A DNA stretch of 37,484 nucleotides from a virus: positions 1 to 37,484 of the IMG/VR virus record IMGVR_UViG_3300018080_000071; one strand, given 5' to 3'. Made by a program: the position numbers and the translations under genes. Within the stretch, counting starts at the first letter, position 1. Every line of letters starts with the position of its first letter. Positions 36,749-37,484 of this stretch are shown here, piece by piece. Under the pieces are notes generated by a model, which worked only from the letters and a program-made list of their open reading frames with translations, was not told the origin of the DNA and ran no database searches.

Positions 36749-37327
36749 TTATGTCCTGTTGATTTTATCAACTAGTTTTTTTACTTCTAGGTTAATTTGT
36801 TCAGGACTGTTCTCAATTAGATGCTGTTTGTCAATCCCAAGCACCCCCTTTTGCTTTGCCATAATAGTAGCCTTATCCCTTAGACTTTTATCTGTTCCTA
36901 ATGTAAGCTTCCACCTTGGTGCTGATCGTGTCACTAAAGCCTGCTTTACCATTTTATCATAAATCTCTAAGAACGCTGATCTAGCGGCAATGGTGTCTCC
37001 TGATGCAATAAGATCATAAACTGCCTCATATGACTTTCTCATGGGCTCTGTCCATACCGCAGAATCACTTTCACTCTTTGGTAACATTGCCCAAGCTTCA
37101 TTAGGGGTAGGATGTCCTGTGTCAATCCGTTGAATTATGTCTGCTACTGTCGGGAATCTGTTTAGCTCCATCCTACAGCGTTTTAAGGCTTTTAGAATAT
37201 CTGGTGTCTCATATCCACTAAGGTCATCTAGCATTAAAGCTATTTGAATCTCTGATAATCTCTTGCCATATATCTCACTCATGGTTAAGAACACTTCTTT
37301 TAAGTTCAACACAACATTATTTTTCAT
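36749..37327 (-). CDS. Helicase-loader-like replication protein (G39P-like candidate)
   Basis: 192 aa. N-terminal helical domain with EVFLTMSEIYGKRLSEIQIA, LDDLSGYETPDILKALKRCR and NRFPTVADIIQRID. The L-x-x-R-x-P-T-V-A-D-I pattern with surrounding helices is what I expect from phage helicase loaders (Bacillus G39P and relatives). C-terminal part is basic and helical (SEVKWTEP-like WTEPMRKSYEAVYDL). It follows the initiator gene with an 11-base overlap, the usual order initiator-loader. No phage helicase is present, so it would load the host DnaB. Confidence 0.65.
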   Translation of the reverse strand: MKNNVVLNLKEVFLTMSEIYGKRLSEIQIALMLDDLSGYETPDILKALKRCRMELNRFPTVADIIQRIDTGHPTPNEAWAMLPKSESDSAVWTEPMRKSYEAVYDLIASGDTIAARSAFLEIYDKMVKQALVTRSAPRWKLTLGTDKSLRDKATIMAKQKGVLGIDKQHLIENSPEQINLEVKKLVDKINRT

Positions 37328-37484
37328 CGGTAAGTCCTTTCAATTTTTGAATCATATTTACACCCCCCTCAATAGCCTTAACATTGGCATGCCTACGCTC
37401 GACATCTCTAGCATCACTTGTCGTTACAACATTGTTCGTTCTCCATTCGGTACTCAGTTTTTCAGCGTCATTAAGCAGGAGTCC
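37317..37484 (-). CDS. Putative replication initiator, C-terminal part
   Basis: C-terminal 55 residues of the gene whose start is at 765. The frame enters from the right edge (the terminal repeat), crosses the unique bases 37361-37317 and ends in ...LKGLTDEK. Its TAA stop (37319-37317) lies inside the start of the next minus-strand gene (ATG at 37327), an 11-base overlap typical of translational coupling in a replication operon. The fragment alone has no recognisable domain; its meaning comes from joining the window ends. Confidence 0.75.
   Translation of the reverse strand, partial: GLLLNDAEKLSTEWRTNNVVTTSDARDVERRHANVKAIEGGVNMIQKLKGLTDEK
37362..37484. repeat. Terminal direct repeat, right copy
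   Basis: Exact second copy of bases 1-123. Joining the two copies gives a unit genome of about 37,361 bp and restores one uninterrupted minus-strand gene. Confidence 0.95.

Noticed and set aside
1-37484. Linear genome with 123-bp terminal repeat as a biological end
   Set aside because: The repeat falls inside one gene that reads through only when the ends are joined; assembly overlap explains it better.

Overview
The window is an essentially complete genome of a tailed dsDNA phage. Its first 123 bases are repeated exactly as its last 123 bases, so the unit genome is about 37,361 bp, drawn as a circle opened inside a replication gene. Structural genes point to a siphovirus-like particle: there is one tail tube gene, a tape measure, tail chaperones and fibres, and I see no contractile sheath. 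The head module looks Mu-like (gp29/DUF935-type portal fused to a gpF-like domain, gpI-like protease/scaffold). The sequence is AT-rich with strong AGGAGG-type ribosome binding sites. Signal peptides, a putative lipoprotein, an O-antigen-ligase-like protein and a heptosyltransferase-like protein suggest a Gram-negative host, but the genus cannot be named. I see no integrase, CI/Cro-type repressor, DNA polymerase, replicative helicase or tRNA. No stretch longer than about 300 bases lacks a gene.

Layout. About 90% of the genes are on the minus strand. From 8.1 kb down to 4.3 kb runs an early operon: an ERF-family single-strand annealing protein, then a tightly coupled cassette of a ParB-like protein, a PAPS-reductase-like ATP pyrophosphatase, a GNAT acyltransferase, an HNH/zinc protein and a second ParB-like protein. 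From 4.2 to 0.9 kb there are about eleven small genes, served by three near-identical promoters (about 2.2, 3.7 and 4.2 kb) and closed by a terminator at 0.85 kb. The replication operon starts at 765, crosses the contig join, and continues through a G39P-like helicase-loader candidate and many tiny, often cysteine-rich genes to 33.3 kb. From 33.3 to 23.4 kb come a ribbon-helix-helix protein, TerS, TerL, portal/gpF fusion, protease, decoration protein, major capsid protein, a signal-peptide structural protein, connectors and the tail tube protein. From 21.6 to 8.5 kb come tail chaperones with a -1 frameshift, tape measure, baseplate proteins, fibres, an O-antigen ligase-like membrane protein and the lysis genes.

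Three plus-strand islands interrupt this. At 8.12-8.46 kb is a two-gene membrane/secreted pair whose promoter overlaps the ERF promoter face to face. At 10.35-11.99 kb are three virion-like beta proteins, two with signal peptides. At 21.68-23.36 kb is a moron-like unit with its own promoter and terminator: a ribbon-helix-helix protein, an FmdB-type zinc ribbon, a zinc-finger/GT9 glycosyltransferase and a tiny zinc ribbon.

The most interesting points are the ParB/PAPS-reductase/GNAT/HNH/ParB cassette (possible DNA modification or an Ibr-like regulatory system), two separate LPS-directed genes, secretion signals on virion-like proteins, a set of about a dozen tiny CxxC proteins, and the overlapping promoter pair at 8.1 kb.
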